A DNA stretch of 64,000 nucleotides from Streptomyces sp. SID8352 (GCF_009862265.1 NZ_WWGX01000091.1:56889-120888); one strand, 5' to 3'. Positions 52,217 through 60,577 are shown, numbered from the stretch's first letter. The notes: generated from the letters alone by a model not told the origin. Program-made: numbers and translations.

Positions 52217-53299
52217 TCACTCTTCGGAGCCCTTCTCCGGGACGTCGTGCAGACCCTTCTGGAGCACCGGTCCCTCACCGGGGGCGAGGCTGCCGAGGAT
52301 CCGCTCCAGATCCTCCATGGAGGCGAACTCCACAGTGATCTTGCCCTTCTTCTGTCCCAGATCGACCTTCACCCGGGTCTCGAAGCGGTCCGAGAGCCGC
52401 GTCGCCAGATCGGACAGCGCCGGGGAGACCAGTGAGCCGGCCCGGGGCCCCTTGGACCGCTGCGGCTTCGGGGAACGGGAGCCCATCAGGGTCACGATCT
52501 CCTCGACCGCCCGCACCGAGAGCCCCTCGGCCACGATCCGATGGGCCAGCCGGTCCTGCTCCTCCGAGTCCTCGACCGAGAGCAGCGCCCGCGCGTGCCC
52601 GGCGGAGAGGACTCCGGCGGCGACGCGGTTCTGCACCTTCGGGGACAGCTTCAGCAGACGCAGAGTGTTGGAGACCTGGGGGCGGGAACGCCCGATGCGG
52701 TCCGCGAGCTGGTCATGGGTGCAGCTGAAGTCCCTCAGCAACTGGTCGTAGGCGGCTGCCTCTTCCAGCGGATTGAGCTGCGCGCGGTGCAGGTTCTCCA
52801 GCAGCGCGTCGAGGAGAAGCTTCTCGTCCTCGGTGGCCCGGACGATCGCCGGGATCGCCTCCAGACCCGCCTGCCGGCTCGCCCGCAGACGGCGCTCACC
52901 CATGATGAGTTCGTAGTGGGCCGGGCCCACCTGACGAACGACGACCGGCTGGAGAAGGCCGACCTCCTTGATGGAGGTGACCAGTTCGGCCAGGGCGTCA
53001 TCGTCGAACACCACACGCGGCTGCCGCGGGTTCGGCCTGATGGCGTCGAGCGGGATCTCGGCGAAGTGGGCGCCCAGCGGAGCCGTGGGTGCCCCGACCC
53101 CGGCTCCCTCTGTTTCACGTGAAACAGAGGGAAGCGTCGTCACCTTCGCGGCAGCCACTCCCCGTTCGTGGGGAAGGACGGGCACTCCCGTGGCGGATCC
53201 CGCGTTCCCCAGCGCGGCCGAGGCCACGGACTTCTCGGTCGGGGCGGCAGGGATCAGTGCGCCAAGACCTCGGCCCAGCCCCCTTCGTCGCTCACTCAC
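52217..53299 (-). CDS. parB: Chromosome-partitioning protein ParB
   Basis: A 360-residue ParB that binds parS, spreads as a CTP-dependent clamp and organises the origin region. It starts SERRRGLGRGLGALIP, the ParA-contacting tip. The N-terminal CTPase/ParB domain has IRPNPRQPR and ELIMGERRLRASRQAG (GERR motif). The helix-turn-helix is DQLADRIGRSRPQVSNTLRL. The C-terminal dimerisation domain begins near residue 285. The GTG at 53299 overlaps the parA stop by four bases (GTGA). A perfect parS lies inside the gene, coding V59-S-R-E-T63 in the linker. Confidence 0.97.
   Translation of the reverse strand: MSERRRGLGRGLGALIPAAPTEKSVASAALGNAGSATGVPVLPHERGVAAAKVTTLPSVSRETEGAGVGAPTAPLGAHFAEIPLDAIRPNPRQPRVVFDDDALAELVTSIKEVGLLQPVVVRQVGPAHYELIMGERRLRASRQAGLEAIPAIVRATEDEKLLLDALLENLHRAQLNPLEEAAAYDQLLRDFSCTHDQLADRIGRSRPQVSNTLRLLKLSPKVQNRVAAGVLSAGHARALLSVEDSEEQDRLAHRIVAEGLSVRAVEEIVTLMGSRSPKPQRSKGPRAGSLVSPALSDLATRLSDRFETRVKVDLGQKKGKITVEFASMEDLERILGSLAPGEGPVLQKGLHDVPEKGSEE
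53112..53125. promoter_or_regulatory. parS site inside parB, within a 28-bp palindrome
   Basis: A perfect GTTTCACGTGAAAC. TCCCTCT (53105-53111) and AGAGGGA (53126-53132) extend it into a 28-bp perfect palindrome. It is read as V-S-R-E-T in the ParB linker. Confidence 0.95.
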
Positions 53300-54357
53300 T
53301 GGATCCCCTCCACCGTGTTCGGGTCGTTCTGGGCGTGGGCCGGATCATAGGCGACCGCGACGCCCCTCAGCGCGATCTCGCGTGCCGCCTCCAGATAGGA
53401 GAGGGCTCCGCTCGATCCTGGATCGTAGGTCAGTACCGTCTGCCCATAGCTCGGCGCCTCGGAGATGCGGACCGAGCGGGGAATGCTCGTCCTCAGGACC
53501 TCCTCGCCGAAGTGGGTGCGGACCTCCTCGGCGACCTGGGAGGCCAGTCGGGTCCGGCCGTCATACATGGTGAGCAGGATCGTCGACACATGCAGCGTGG
53601 GGTTGAGATGCCCCCGGACCAGATCGACATTGCGCAGAAGCTGGCCGAGCCCCTCCAGCGCGTAGTACTCGCACTGGATCGGGATCAGCACCTCCTCTCC
53701 GGCGACCAGGGCGTTGACGGTCAGCAGGCCGAGAGAGGGCGGGCAGTCGATGAGGATGTAGTCCAGCGGCTGCTCATACGCCTGGATCGCCCTCTGTAGC
53801 CGGCTCTCGCGCGCGACCAGGGAGACCAGCTCGATCTCGGCACCGGCGAGATCGATGGTGGCCGGGGCACAGAAGAGGCCCTCCACATCGGGGACCGGCT
53901 GGACGACCTCGGAGAGTGGCCTGCTCTCGACCAGGACGTCGTAGATGGAGGGGACCTCGGCGTGGTGGTCGATACCCAGCGCCGTGGAGGCATTGCCCTG
54001 CGGGTCGAGGTCGACGACCAGAACGCGGGCGCCGTGAAGGGCCAGAGAAGCGGCGAGGTTGACGGTGGTCGTGGTCTTGCCCACGCCGCCCTTCTGGTTG
54101 GCGACGATGATCACGCGGGTCTGCTCGGGCCGCGGCAGGCCTTCACCAGCCCGGCCCATCGCCTCCACCGCGAGTTGGGCAGCACGACCGATCGGGGTGT
54201 CGTCCATGGGCGGCGGTGTTTCACGTGAAACATCCGCTCCCATCGACTCGGTACGGGGACCGGGGACCGGGTCGGTCATCGGTCCCGCGATGTTGGCGTC
54301 GGACCGCAAGGATTCACTCTCCTCGACTTCAGGCTCGCAATGAACAGAGCCTCCCAT
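53296..54357 (-). CDS. parA: Chromosome-partitioning ATPase ParA
   Basis: A Walker-type ATPase that drives origin segregation and, in Streptomyces, origin placement at hyphal tips and in sporulating compartments. The deviant Walker A is VANQKGGVGKTTTTVNLAAS; VLVVDLDPQGNASTALG and YILIDCPPSLGLLTVNAL follow. As drawn it is 353 residues with a disordered N-terminus. The start is uncertain: ATGs at 54357, 54279, 54243 and 54207 are in frame and none has a good SD. A start at 54207 (MDDTPIGRAA) would leave the parS 54218 in the leader. Overlaps parB by four bases. Confidence 0.9.
   Translation of the reverse strand: MGGSVHCEPEVEESESLRSDANIAGPMTDPVPGPRTESMGADVSRETPPPMDDTPIGRAAQLAVEAMGRAGEGLPRPEQTRVIIVANQKGGVGKTTTTVNLAASLALHGARVLVVDLDPQGNASTALGIDHHAEVPSIYDVLVESRPLSEVVQPVPDVEGLFCAPATIDLAGAEIELVSLVARESRLQRAIQAYEQPLDYILIDCPPSLGLLTVNALVAGEEVLIPIQCEYYALEGLGQLLRNVDLVRGHLNPTLHVSTILLTMYDGRTRLASQVAEEVRTHFGEEVLRTSIPRSVRISEAPSYGQTVLTYDPGSSGALSYLEAAREIALRGVAVAYDPAHAQNDPNTVEGIQ
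54218..54231. promoter_or_regulatory. parS site in the 5' part of parA
   Basis: A perfect GTTTCACGTGAAAC. If parA starts at 54357 it encodes V43-S-R-E-T47; if it starts at 54207 the site is 11 bp upstream of the start codon. Confidence 0.95.
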
Positions 54358-54393
54358 GCCCCCAGGGTCATGAACCAGCGAGGCCCGATCTTC

Positions 54394-54420
54394 TGTGGAG
54401 AAATCCACCTCTGTGGACAA
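54394..54420 (-). promoter_or_regulatory. Two DnaA boxes upstream of parA
   Basis: On the minus strand, TTGTCCACA (54412-54420, perfect) and TTCTCCACA (54394-54402, one mismatch) are in the same orientation, spaced 18 bp, and lie 37-63 bp upstream of the parA start at 54357. They could couple parAB expression to DnaA. Confidence 0.7.
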
Positions 54421-54551
54421 CTTCGTGCCCCGCGCGGATGACGAGGGGCCGAAGGAACGGGGTTTCTCTTCGAGGGAGCCGAGAGGCCTTCGGTCACGAG
54501 GTTCGGCCGCAGCCCGGCCGCGACCGATGATGCCGTGCAGCAGTGAGCGAC

Positions 54552-54565
54552 GTTTCACGTGAAAC
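54552..54565. promoter_or_regulatory. parS site upstream of parA
   Basis: A perfect GTTTCACGTGAAAC about 195 bp upstream of the assumed parA start. ParB bound here could influence parAB transcription. Confidence 0.95.
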
Positions 54566-54762
54566 ACGATGCACAGCCGCTCACCCTGGATAGCCGCGAC
54601 ACTCCGGCACACAGGGGCGGGGGAGCTGGGGTGGAGTACGTCCGCCGGGCGAGGGGCGGCGACCTCACTGGGACCGGGCGGGTCCGCCCCGACACGGCGC
54701 GGACCCTGGCGGCGGGGCGGCTCGGCGCTGCCGTGCTTCCCCGACTGCGGCGTACCGCGCGG

Positions 54763-55482
54763 CTATCCGCGGCGGCGGCGTACCCGTCCCGTCCGGGCCG
54801 CCTTGGCACGCTTGGCGGCGAAGCGCACGCCTCCGGGGCTCTCCCCGACCTCGACCCGCACCACGGTGGACCGGGGATCCACGACCCCCTCACCGACATG
54901 CAGGATGGAGGTCTCGACGGCACCCAGCTTGCTGAGGGCACTGGACGCGGCCTTCAGCTCCTCCTCGGCCGTGTCCCCCTTGAGCGCCAGCATCTCCCCG
55001 TAGGGGCGGAGCAGGGGGATGCCCCAGGTGGCCAGGCGGTCCAGCGGGGCGACCGCGCGGGCCGTCACCACATGGACGGGCGGGATCTTGCCCATGACCT
55101 CCTCGGCCCGACCGCGCACCACCGTGACATGGTCCAGGCCGAGCAGCTCCACGACCTCGGTCAGAAAGGTGGTGCGCCGCAGCAGTGGCTCCAGGAGCGT
55201 GATCTTCAGATCACCGCGGACGAGCGCGAGAGGGATGCCGGGCAGCCCGGCGCCCGAGCCCACGTCGCAGACCATGACGCCCTCGGGGACGACTTCGGAG
55301 AGCACCGCGCAGTTCAGCAGGTGCCGCTCCCACAGGCGGGGGACCTCGCGCGGCCCGATCAGGCCGCGCTGTACTCCCGCCTCGGCGAGCAGCTCCGCGT
55401 AGCGGACCGCGTCCGCGTAGCGATCGCCGAACACCTCACGTGCTTGCTCGGGCGCGGGGGGGAGCTCCGCTGCCTCCGTCAC
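54763..55482 (-). CDS. rsmG: 16S rRNA (guanine527-N7)-methyltransferase RsmG
   Basis: A 239-residue SAM methyltransferase that modifies G527 of 16S rRNA; loss gives low-level streptomycin resistance and antibiotic overproduction in Streptomyces. The SAM site is VCDVGSGAGLPGIPLAL; LLEPLLRRTTFLTEVVELLG and VVTARAVAPLDRL are typical. A basic tail (KRAKAARTGRVRRRRG) follows. The GTG at 55482 has GGAAGGA eight bases upstream. Located upstream of parAB on the same strand, the usual rsmG-parA-parB order. Confidence 0.95.
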   Translation of the reverse strand: MTEAAELPPAPEQAREVFGDRYADAVRYAELLAEAGVQRGLIGPREVPRLWERHLLNCAVLSEVVPEGVMVCDVGSGAGLPGIPLALVRGDLKITLLEPLLRRTTFLTEVVELLGLDHVTVVRGRAEEVMGKIPPVHVVTARAVAPLDRLATWGIPLLRPYGEMLALKGDTAEEELKAASSALSKLGAVETSILHVGEGVVDPRSTVVRVEVGESPGGVRFAAKRAKAARTGRVRRRRG

Positions 55483-55554
55483 GGGGACCGTCCTTCCGTT
55501 GCGCACCGGCGCGCCGGGCGTTGATGCCAGAGCCACCAGAACTGTCGGGCTGAG

Positions 55555-55591
55555 AAAAATCCGGCCCCGCCTGCTCTACAGACGGGGCCGG
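55555..55591 (-). terminator. Rho-independent terminator after jag
   Basis: On the minus strand, arms CCGGCCCCG and CGGGGCCGG (9 bp each) are followed by ATTTTT, a classic intrinsic terminator, unusual in this GC-rich genome. It closes the rpmH-rnpA-yidD-yidC-jag operon and separates it from rsmG. Confidence 0.92.
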
Positions 55592-55610
55592 TCGTGTGCG
55601 GGGACCGCGG

Positions 55611-56123
55611 TCAGGCGGGGAGTACGACGACGAAGCGCTGCGGCTCCTCGCCCTCGGACTCGCTGCGCAGGCCCGCGGCCTTGACCGCGTCGTGCACGAC
55701 CTTGCGCTCGAACGGGGTCATCGGGTCGAGCCGCACGGCCTCGCCGGTGCTCTTCGCCTCGGCGGCGGCCTTGGCGCCCAGCTCGGAGAGCTCGGCGCGC
55801 TTCTGGGCCCGGTATCCGGCGATGTCGAGCATCAGCCGGCTGCGGTCCCCGGTCTCGCGGTGCACGGCCAGGCGCGTCAGCTCCTGCAGCGCCTCCAGCA
55901 CCTCGCCCTCGCGGCCGACCAGCTTGTGCAGGTCGCGGCCACCGGAGTCGCTGATGATGGAGACGGAGGCGCGGTCGGCCTCGACGTCCATGTCGATGTC
56001 ACCGTCGAGGTCGGCGATGTCGAGCAGACCCTCCAGGTAGTCCGCGGCGATCTCGCCCTCCTGCTCCAGGCGGGTCAGGGTGTCTGCGCCCTCGGCAGCG
56101 GCGGAGGTGGTGCCTTCCGTCAC
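55611..56123 (-). CDS. jag: Jag/KhpB-like RNA-binding protein (KH-R3H)
   Basis: A 170-residue single-stranded-RNA-binding protein. The KH-like part is at about residues 50-105 (VSIISDSGGRDLHKLVGREG) and the R3H domain at the C-terminus (MTPFERKVVHDAVKAAG, the Arg-x3-His signature). It lacks the N-terminal Jag domain of firmicutes. The GTG at 56123 has AAGGAG eight bases upstream. It is 15 bp downstream of yidC, the conserved linkage. Confidence 0.93.
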   Translation of the reverse strand: MTEGTTSAAAEGADTLTRLEQEGEIAADYLEGLLDIADLDGDIDMDVEADRASVSIISDSGGRDLHKLVGREGEVLEALQELTRLAVHRETGDRSRLMLDIAGYRAQKRAELSELGAKAAAEAKSTGEAVRLDPMTPFERKVVHDAVKAAGLRSESEGEEPQRFVVVLPA

Positions 56124-56138
56124 GGGATGGACTCCTTC

Positions 56139-57404
56139 TTACTTCTTCGACGGGGACTTGGGCCGCTGCGGGCCCTTGCGCTGCCCGGACTGGGCCTTGC
56201 TGCGGCCGCCGGCACCGGGCTTCTTGGCCCCGGCGGGCTTGGCGCCCTCCTGGGCGTCGTCCGGCTCGCCGGACTTGGTGAGCGAGGTCTTCGGCTCCGA
56301 CTCGCCGGGCTTGGCGGACTGGCGCTGGGACTTGCTCTGCCGCTTGGGCTGCTGCCGCTTCGGGGTGCCCGCGGTGACGGTGGTGCCGTCCTCGGTCTCC
56401 ACCACGGTGCTCGCGTCGCTCTTCACCACGGTGCCGTCGGCCTGGGCCGCGAAGCCCGCCTTGCTGAGACCGTTGATGAACTTGCGCTCGAACTCGTTGC
56501 GGTCCCGGCCCTTGGCGACGATGGCCTTCACGATCGCCTTCTCGCCGCGGCCGCGGGTCCTGCCGTGCTCGGTGACGTGCTTGTGCAGGCGCTCCAGGTA
56601 GGAGGCCTGGGCCTTGGAACCCGGGGTCGGGTTGTTGTGGATGACGTACATCTGCTGGCCCATGGTCCACACGTTGGTGGTCAGCCAGTAGACGAGGACA
56701 CCGACGGGGAAGTTGACGCCGAAGACGGCGAACATGACCGGGAAGACGTACATCAGCAGCTTCTGCTGCTGCATGAACGGCGTCTTCACGGTGGTGTCGA
56801 CGTTCTTCGTCATGAGCTGGCGCTGGGTGAAGAACTGCGACGCCGACATCATGATGATCATGATCGCGGTGACGACCCGGACATCGGTCAGCGAGGCGCT
56901 GAGCGCGGTGACGTCGGCCTCGCTGCTGAAGAACTTCGAGGCCAGCGGGGCGCCGAAGATGTGCGCCTTCTGCGCGCTCTCCAGCAGGGGCTGGTCGATC
57001 CGGCCGATGGTGTCGTTCGAGGCGATGCCGTTGAGCACGTGGTACAGCGCAAAGAAGAACGGGGACTGCGCCAGGATGGGAAGGCACGAGGAGAGCGGGT
57101 TGGTGCCCGTCTCCTTGTACAGCTTCATCATCTCTTCGGACTGACGCTGCTTGTCGTTCTTGTAGCGCTCCTGGATCTTCTTCATCTCCGGCTGGAGCGT
57201 CTGCATCGCCCGTGTGGCCTTGATCTGCTTCACGAAGAGCGGGATCAGGCAGATGCGGATCAGGATCACCAGGGACACGATGGACAGGCCCCAGGCCCAG
57301 CCGGTGTCAGGTCCGAAGATCGCCCCGTACACCGTGTGGAACTGGACGATGACCCAGGAGACGGGCCAGGTGATGAAACTGAAGAGACTGGCAATCGTGT
57401 CCAC
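56139..57404 (-). CDS. yidC: Membrane protein insertase YidC/Oxa1
   Basis: A 421-residue YidC1-type insertase that integrates proteins into the membrane with or without SecYEG. Hydrophobic helices are at about 30-55, 100-125, 180-200 and 225-250; the key basic residue lies in LVILIRICLIPLFVKQIKAT. LPILAQSPFFFALYHVLN is a family signature. A highly basic, disordered C-terminus (from about 310) probably binds the ribosome. The GTG at 57404 has AAGGAG eight bases upstream. Four bases after yidD. Confidence 0.96.
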   Translation of the reverse strand: MDTIASLFSFITWPVSWVIVQFHTVYGAIFGPDTGWAWGLSIVSLVILIRICLIPLFVKQIKATRAMQTLQPEMKKIQERYKNDKQRQSEEMMKLYKETGTNPLSSCLPILAQSPFFFALYHVLNGIASNDTIGRIDQPLLESAQKAHIFGAPLASKFFSSEADVTALSASLTDVRVVTAIMIIMMSASQFFTQRQLMTKNVDTTVKTPFMQQQKLLMYVFPVMFAVFGVNFPVGVLVYWLTTNVWTMGQQMYVIHNNPTPGSKAQASYLERLHKHVTEHGRTRGRGEKAIVKAIVAKGRDRNEFERKFINGLSKAGFAAQADGTVVKSDASTVVETEDGTTVTAGTPKRQQPKRQSKSQRQSAKPGESEPKTSLTKSGEPDDAQEGAKPAGAKKPGAGGRSKAQSGQRKGPQRPKSPSKK

Positions 57405-57407
57405 TAA

Positions 57408-57761
57408 TCATGCTCCTTGGGCATGGGGCGAGGTCTCTGCGGCCGGGCTCGCCGGGTGTTCCCCGTCGGTGGCCGGTTCGGCGGCGGAGGGCCCGCCCCT
57501 GCGTGCGCGCCATGCGTCACGCAGCATTTCGTGCCACCGCGGCCGCTTGCGCGGCGGGACGTGGTCCACGCCGCCCAGCGACCACGGATTGCACCGCAGG
57601 ATGCGCCAGGCGGTGAGTGCCGTGCCCTTGATGGCACCGTGCCGGTCGATGGCCGTGTAGCCGTAGTGGGAACACGACGGGTAGTACTTGCACACCGGCC
57701 CGAGCAGGGGACTGATCGTCCACTGGTACAGCTTGATCAGGGCCAGCAGCGGGTACTTCAT
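57408..57761 (-). CDS. yidD: Membrane protein insertion efficiency factor YidD
   Basis: A 117-residue YidD. The three conserved Cys are in CKYYPSCSHYG and WRILRCNPWSLGGVD. Starts KYPLLALIKLYQWTISPLLG, an amphipathic N-terminus. About 40 low-complexity residues extend the C-terminus beyond the usual 70-80. The ATG at 57761 overlaps the rnpA stop by four bases. It assists YidC in membrane insertion. Confidence 0.95.
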   Translation of the reverse strand: MKYPLLALIKLYQWTISPLLGPVCKYYPSCSHYGYTAIDRHGAIKGTALTAWRILRCNPWSLGGVDHVPPRKRPRWHEMLRDAWRARRGGPSAAEPATDGEHPASPAAETSPHAQGA

Positions 57762-58129
57762 CGTGCGCCCCCTCCCAGTAGCCGCTCCAGAGCGGCGTCC
57801 AGGTCTCGGGCCAGCAGTGTGTGGTCGGCGTCGCCCGCACCGGGCAGCGCTCGTACGACTACCAGGCTACCGGGGGGCAACCGGTCGACCCGGTCGCGCA
57901 TCAGATGGCGAAGCCGACGCTTCACCGTGTTGCGCGTCACCGCTCCACCCACGGCTTTGCTCACGACGAAACCCGCACGTGTCGGGGGAGCGCTCTCCCC
58001 AGGCGCGTGCGGGTCCGTTGTACCGCTTCGTAGGTGGACGACGAGGGTCGGGCGGCCGGCCCGACGGCCCCGTCGTACCGCGGTCGCGAAGTCCTCGCGC
58101 CGCCTCAGCCGGTTCTCGGTGGGCAGCAC
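57758..58129 (-). CDS. rnpA: Ribonuclease P protein component
   Basis: A 123-residue RNase P protein that binds the M1 RNA and pre-tRNA leader. It starts MLPTENRLRRREDFATAVRR; the RNR-type motif is AVTRNTVKRRLRHLMRDRV. The GTG at 58129 follows a weak AGG; translation probably reinitiates after rpmH, whose stop is 21 bp upstream. Confidence 0.95.
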   Translation of the reverse strand: MLPTENRLRRREDFATAVRRGRRAGRPTLVVHLRSGTTDPHAPGESAPPTRAGFVVSKAVGGAVTRNTVKRRLRHLMRDRVDRLPPGSLVVVRALPGAGDADHTLLARDLDAALERLLGGGAR

Positions 58130-58150
58130 GATGTCATGACCTGACCGGGA

Positions 58151-58288
58151 TCAGGCGGACAGGCGGGCGCGACCCTTGCTGCGGCGGGACGCGAGGATCG
58201 CGCGGCCGGCACGGGTACGCATACGCAGCCGGAAGCCGTGGGTCTTCGCGCGACGACGGTTGTTCGGCTGGAAGGTGCGCTTGCTCAC
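58151..58288 (-). CDS. rpmH: 50S ribosomal protein L34
   Basis: A 45-residue L34: MSKRTFQPNNRRRAKTHGFR, ending RRSKGRARLSA. This is one of the shortest ribosomal proteins and is a landmark of the bacterial origin region, divergent from dnaA. Start is the GTG at 58288, preceded by GGAG. First gene of the rpmH-rnpA-yidD-yidC-jag operon. Confidence 0.97.
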   Translation of the reverse strand: MSKRTFQPNNRRRAKTHGFRLRMRTRAGRAILASRRSKGRARLSA

Positions 58289-58667
58289 TCGGGGGCTCCA
58301 GAAAGAATCGTGGTTGGCGGGGTGCCGTCCTGGCTGTCACCGTGCGCCCACGAGTAGCTCGCGTTACGCCCGAGTGCACCGCTTTCCCGATCACCTTGGA
58401 ACGCGATCTGTGCCCATCGGAGGCAGGCGGCAGCAGCCATCGACAACTCGACCTCGTTACGGTACGTGCGACTGCGCCATCGGGTCAAACCAGCGCTCGC
58501 CGGGAGACACTTGTCCACAGGCTGGGGACAACAACTTGAACCCTACCCGCCGCGCTGACTACCGTGACTGGACTCCGATTCGTTCCTTTCTCCCTGCACC
58601 ACCCGAGCTTCACCCCGACCCGTCCCCGGATCACACCTTCGAGGGACCCATTGAGAGAGCGTGTTCC
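58289..58667. other. 379-bp divergent region of rpmH and dnaA
   Basis: It holds the divergent promoters and the DnaA boxes at 58511-58531. The sequence is less GC-rich than coding DNA. No additional gene is visible. Confidence 0.7.
58511..58531. promoter_or_regulatory. DnaA boxes in the dnaA promoter region
   Basis: TTGTCCACA (58511-58519, plus, perfect) and TTGTCCCCA (58523-58531, minus, one mismatch) form an inverted pair about 140 bp upstream of the dnaA start. This fits the known autoregulation of dnaA in Streptomyces. Confidence 0.85.
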
Positions 58668-60554
58668 GTGGCCGACGTACCTGCCGATCTTGCCGCAGTG
58701 TGGCCACGCGTTCTGGAGCAGCTTCTGGGGGAGGGCCGCGGCCAGGGGGTGGAGTCCAAGGACGAGCACTGGATCAGGCGCTGCCAGCCGCTCGCGCTGG
58801 TGGCGGACACCGCCCTGCTCGCCGTGCCGAACGAGTTCGCGAAGAACGTGCTGGAGGGCCGGCTGGCCCCGGTGGTCAGCGAGACGCTGAGCCGGGAGTG
58901 CGGCCGCCCGATCCGCATCGCGATCACCGTCGACGAGTCCGCCGGGGAGTTCCCTGCCGCCCCCGCCCCGCCGGTGGGACCGGCGCGTCCCCAGCCGCAG
59001 CCCCGCTACGAGGAGCCCGAGCTCCCGGCGCCGGCCCGCGACGAGTACCGGGACGACTACGAGGGGTACGGCCGCCACCGCGGCGACCAGCTCCCCACGG
59101 CCCGGCCCGCCTATCCGCAGGAGTACCAGCGGCCGGAGCCCGGCTCCTGGCCCCGCCCGGGGCAGCAGGACGACTACGGCTGGCAGCAGCAGCGCCTCGG
59201 CTTCCCCGAGCGCGACCCGTACGCCTCGCCGTCCTCGCAGCAGGACCAGTACGGCGGACCGTCCCCGGACGCCTACGGCGGCGATCCGTACGCCCAGGAG
59301 TACGGGCCGCGGCACCAGGAGCGCCCCCCGTACGACGGGCCGCGCGACTACGACCGCGGTCGCGCCGACTACGACCAGCGCGGCCGGCGGGAGCCGCCCG
59401 AGCCGACGCCGCCCGGCGCGGGCCACGTGCACCGGGGCGGCCCGGTCGGCCCGGGTCCCGCCACCGGCGCCCCGGGGCCCCTGGCGGCGCAGCCCGCGCC
59501 GGCCACCGGCCCGGGTGAGCCGACCGCCCGGCTGAACCCGAAGTACCTCTTCGACACCTTCGTGATCGGCGCCTCCAACCGCTTCGCGCACGCCGCGGCG
59601 GTGGCCGTCGCCGAGGCGCCGGCCAAGGCGTACAACCCCCTGTTCATCTACGGGGAGTCGGGGCTCGGCAAGACGCACCTGCTGCACGCCATCGGGCACT
59701 ACGCCCGCAGCCTCTACCCGGGCACACGGGTGCGCTACGTCAGCTCCGAGGAGTTCACCAACGAGTTCATCAACTCCATCCGCGACGGCAAGGGCGACAG
59801 CTTCCGCAAGCGCTACCGCGAGATGGACATCCTGCTCGTCGACGACATCCAGTTCCTGGCGGACAAGGAGTCGACCCAGGAGGAGTTCTTCCACACCTTC
59901 AACACGCTCCACAACGCGAACAAGCAGATCGTGCTCTCCAGCGACCGGCCGCCGAAGCAGCTGGTGACGCTGGAGGACCGGCTGCGCAACCGGTTCGAGT
60001 GGGGCCTGATCACGGACGTCCAGCCGCCGGAGCTGGAGACGCGCATCGCGATCCTGCGCAAGAAGGCGGTCCAGGAGCAGCTCAACGCCCCGCCGGAGGT
60101 GCTGGAGTTCATCGCCTCCCGGATCTCGCGCAACATCCGCGAGCTGGAGGGCGCGCTGATCCGGGTGACGGCGTTCGCCTCGCTCAACCGGCAGCCGGTG
60201 GACCTGGGGCTGACGGAGATCGTCCTGAAGGACCTGATCCCCGGCGGTGAGGACTCGACGCCGGAGATCACCTCGACGGCCATCATGAGCGCGACCGCCG
60301 ACTACTTCGGGCTCACGGTCGAGGACCTGTGCGGCAGCTCGCGCGGCCGGCAGCTCGTGACGGCCCGGCAGATCGCCATGTACCTGTGCCGGGAGCTGAC
60401 GGACCTGTCGCTGCCGAAGATCGGCGCGCTGTTCGGCGGCCGGGACCACACCACGGTCATGCACGCCGACCGCAAGATCCGCAACCTCATGGCGGAGCGG
60501 CGCTCCATCTACAACCAGGTGACCGAGCTGACCAACCGCATCAAGAACGGCTGA
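58668..60554 (+). CDS. dnaA: Chromosomal replication initiator DnaA
   Basis: A 628-residue DnaA that opens oriC. Domain I is residues 1-90 (LAAVWPRVLEQLL). Domain II is an unusually long disordered linker, about 95-285, rich in Pro/Tyr/Gln/Arg, typical of Streptomyces. Domain III is AAA+: Walker A GESGLGKTH (about 330), Walker B LLVDDIQF (about 390), sensor LSSDRPPKQL. Domain IV has the DnaA signature GGRDHTTVMHADRKI (about 590). The GTG at 58668 is weakly preceded by GAGAG. Negative autoregulation is likely through the upstream boxes. Confidence 0.97.
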   Translation: MADVPADLAAVWPRVLEQLLGEGRGQGVESKDEHWIRRCQPLALVADTALLAVPNEFAKNVLEGRLAPVVSETLSRECGRPIRIAITVDESAGEFPAAPAPPVGPARPQPQPRYEEPELPAPARDEYRDDYEGYGRHRGDQLPTARPAYPQEYQRPEPGSWPRPGQQDDYGWQQQRLGFPERDPYASPSSQQDQYGGPSPDAYGGDPYAQEYGPRHQERPPYDGPRDYDRGRADYDQRGRREPPEPTPPGAGHVHRGGPVGPGPATGAPGPLAAQPAPATGPGEPTARLNPKYLFDTFVIGASNRFAHAAAVAVAEAPAKAYNPLFIYGESGLGKTHLLHAIGHYARSLYPGTRVRYVSSEEFTNEFINSIRDGKGDSFRKRYREMDILLVDDIQFLADKESTQEEFFHTFNTLHNANKQIVLSSDRPPKQLVTLEDRLRNRFEWGLITDVQPPELETRIAILRKKAVQEQLNAPPEVLEFIASRISRNIRELEGALIRVTAFASLNRQPVDLGLTEIVLKDLIPGGEDSTPEITSTAIMSATADYFGLTVEDLCGSSRGRQLVTARQIAMYLCRELTDLSLPKIGALFGGRDHTTVMHADRKIRNLMAERRSIYNQVTELTNRIKNG

Positions 60555-60577
60555 CGCGCTCCGTCCACACGGTGTGG

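Larger units (their letters stand above)
54358..54762. other. 405-bp region between the parA start and the rsmG stop
   Basis: All flanking genes are on the minus strand. It contains the parA leader with two DnaA boxes (54394-54420) and a parS (54552-54565). An open frame in phase with parA extends up to 54612 but is low-complexity and probably not translated. Nothing else is seen. Confidence 0.6.

Noticed and set aside
53296..54612. parA extended to the first in-frame start at 54612 (438 codons)
   Set aside because: The extension is low-complexity, covers DnaA boxes and a parS, and has no ribosome-binding site; the conserved ATPase begins far downstream.
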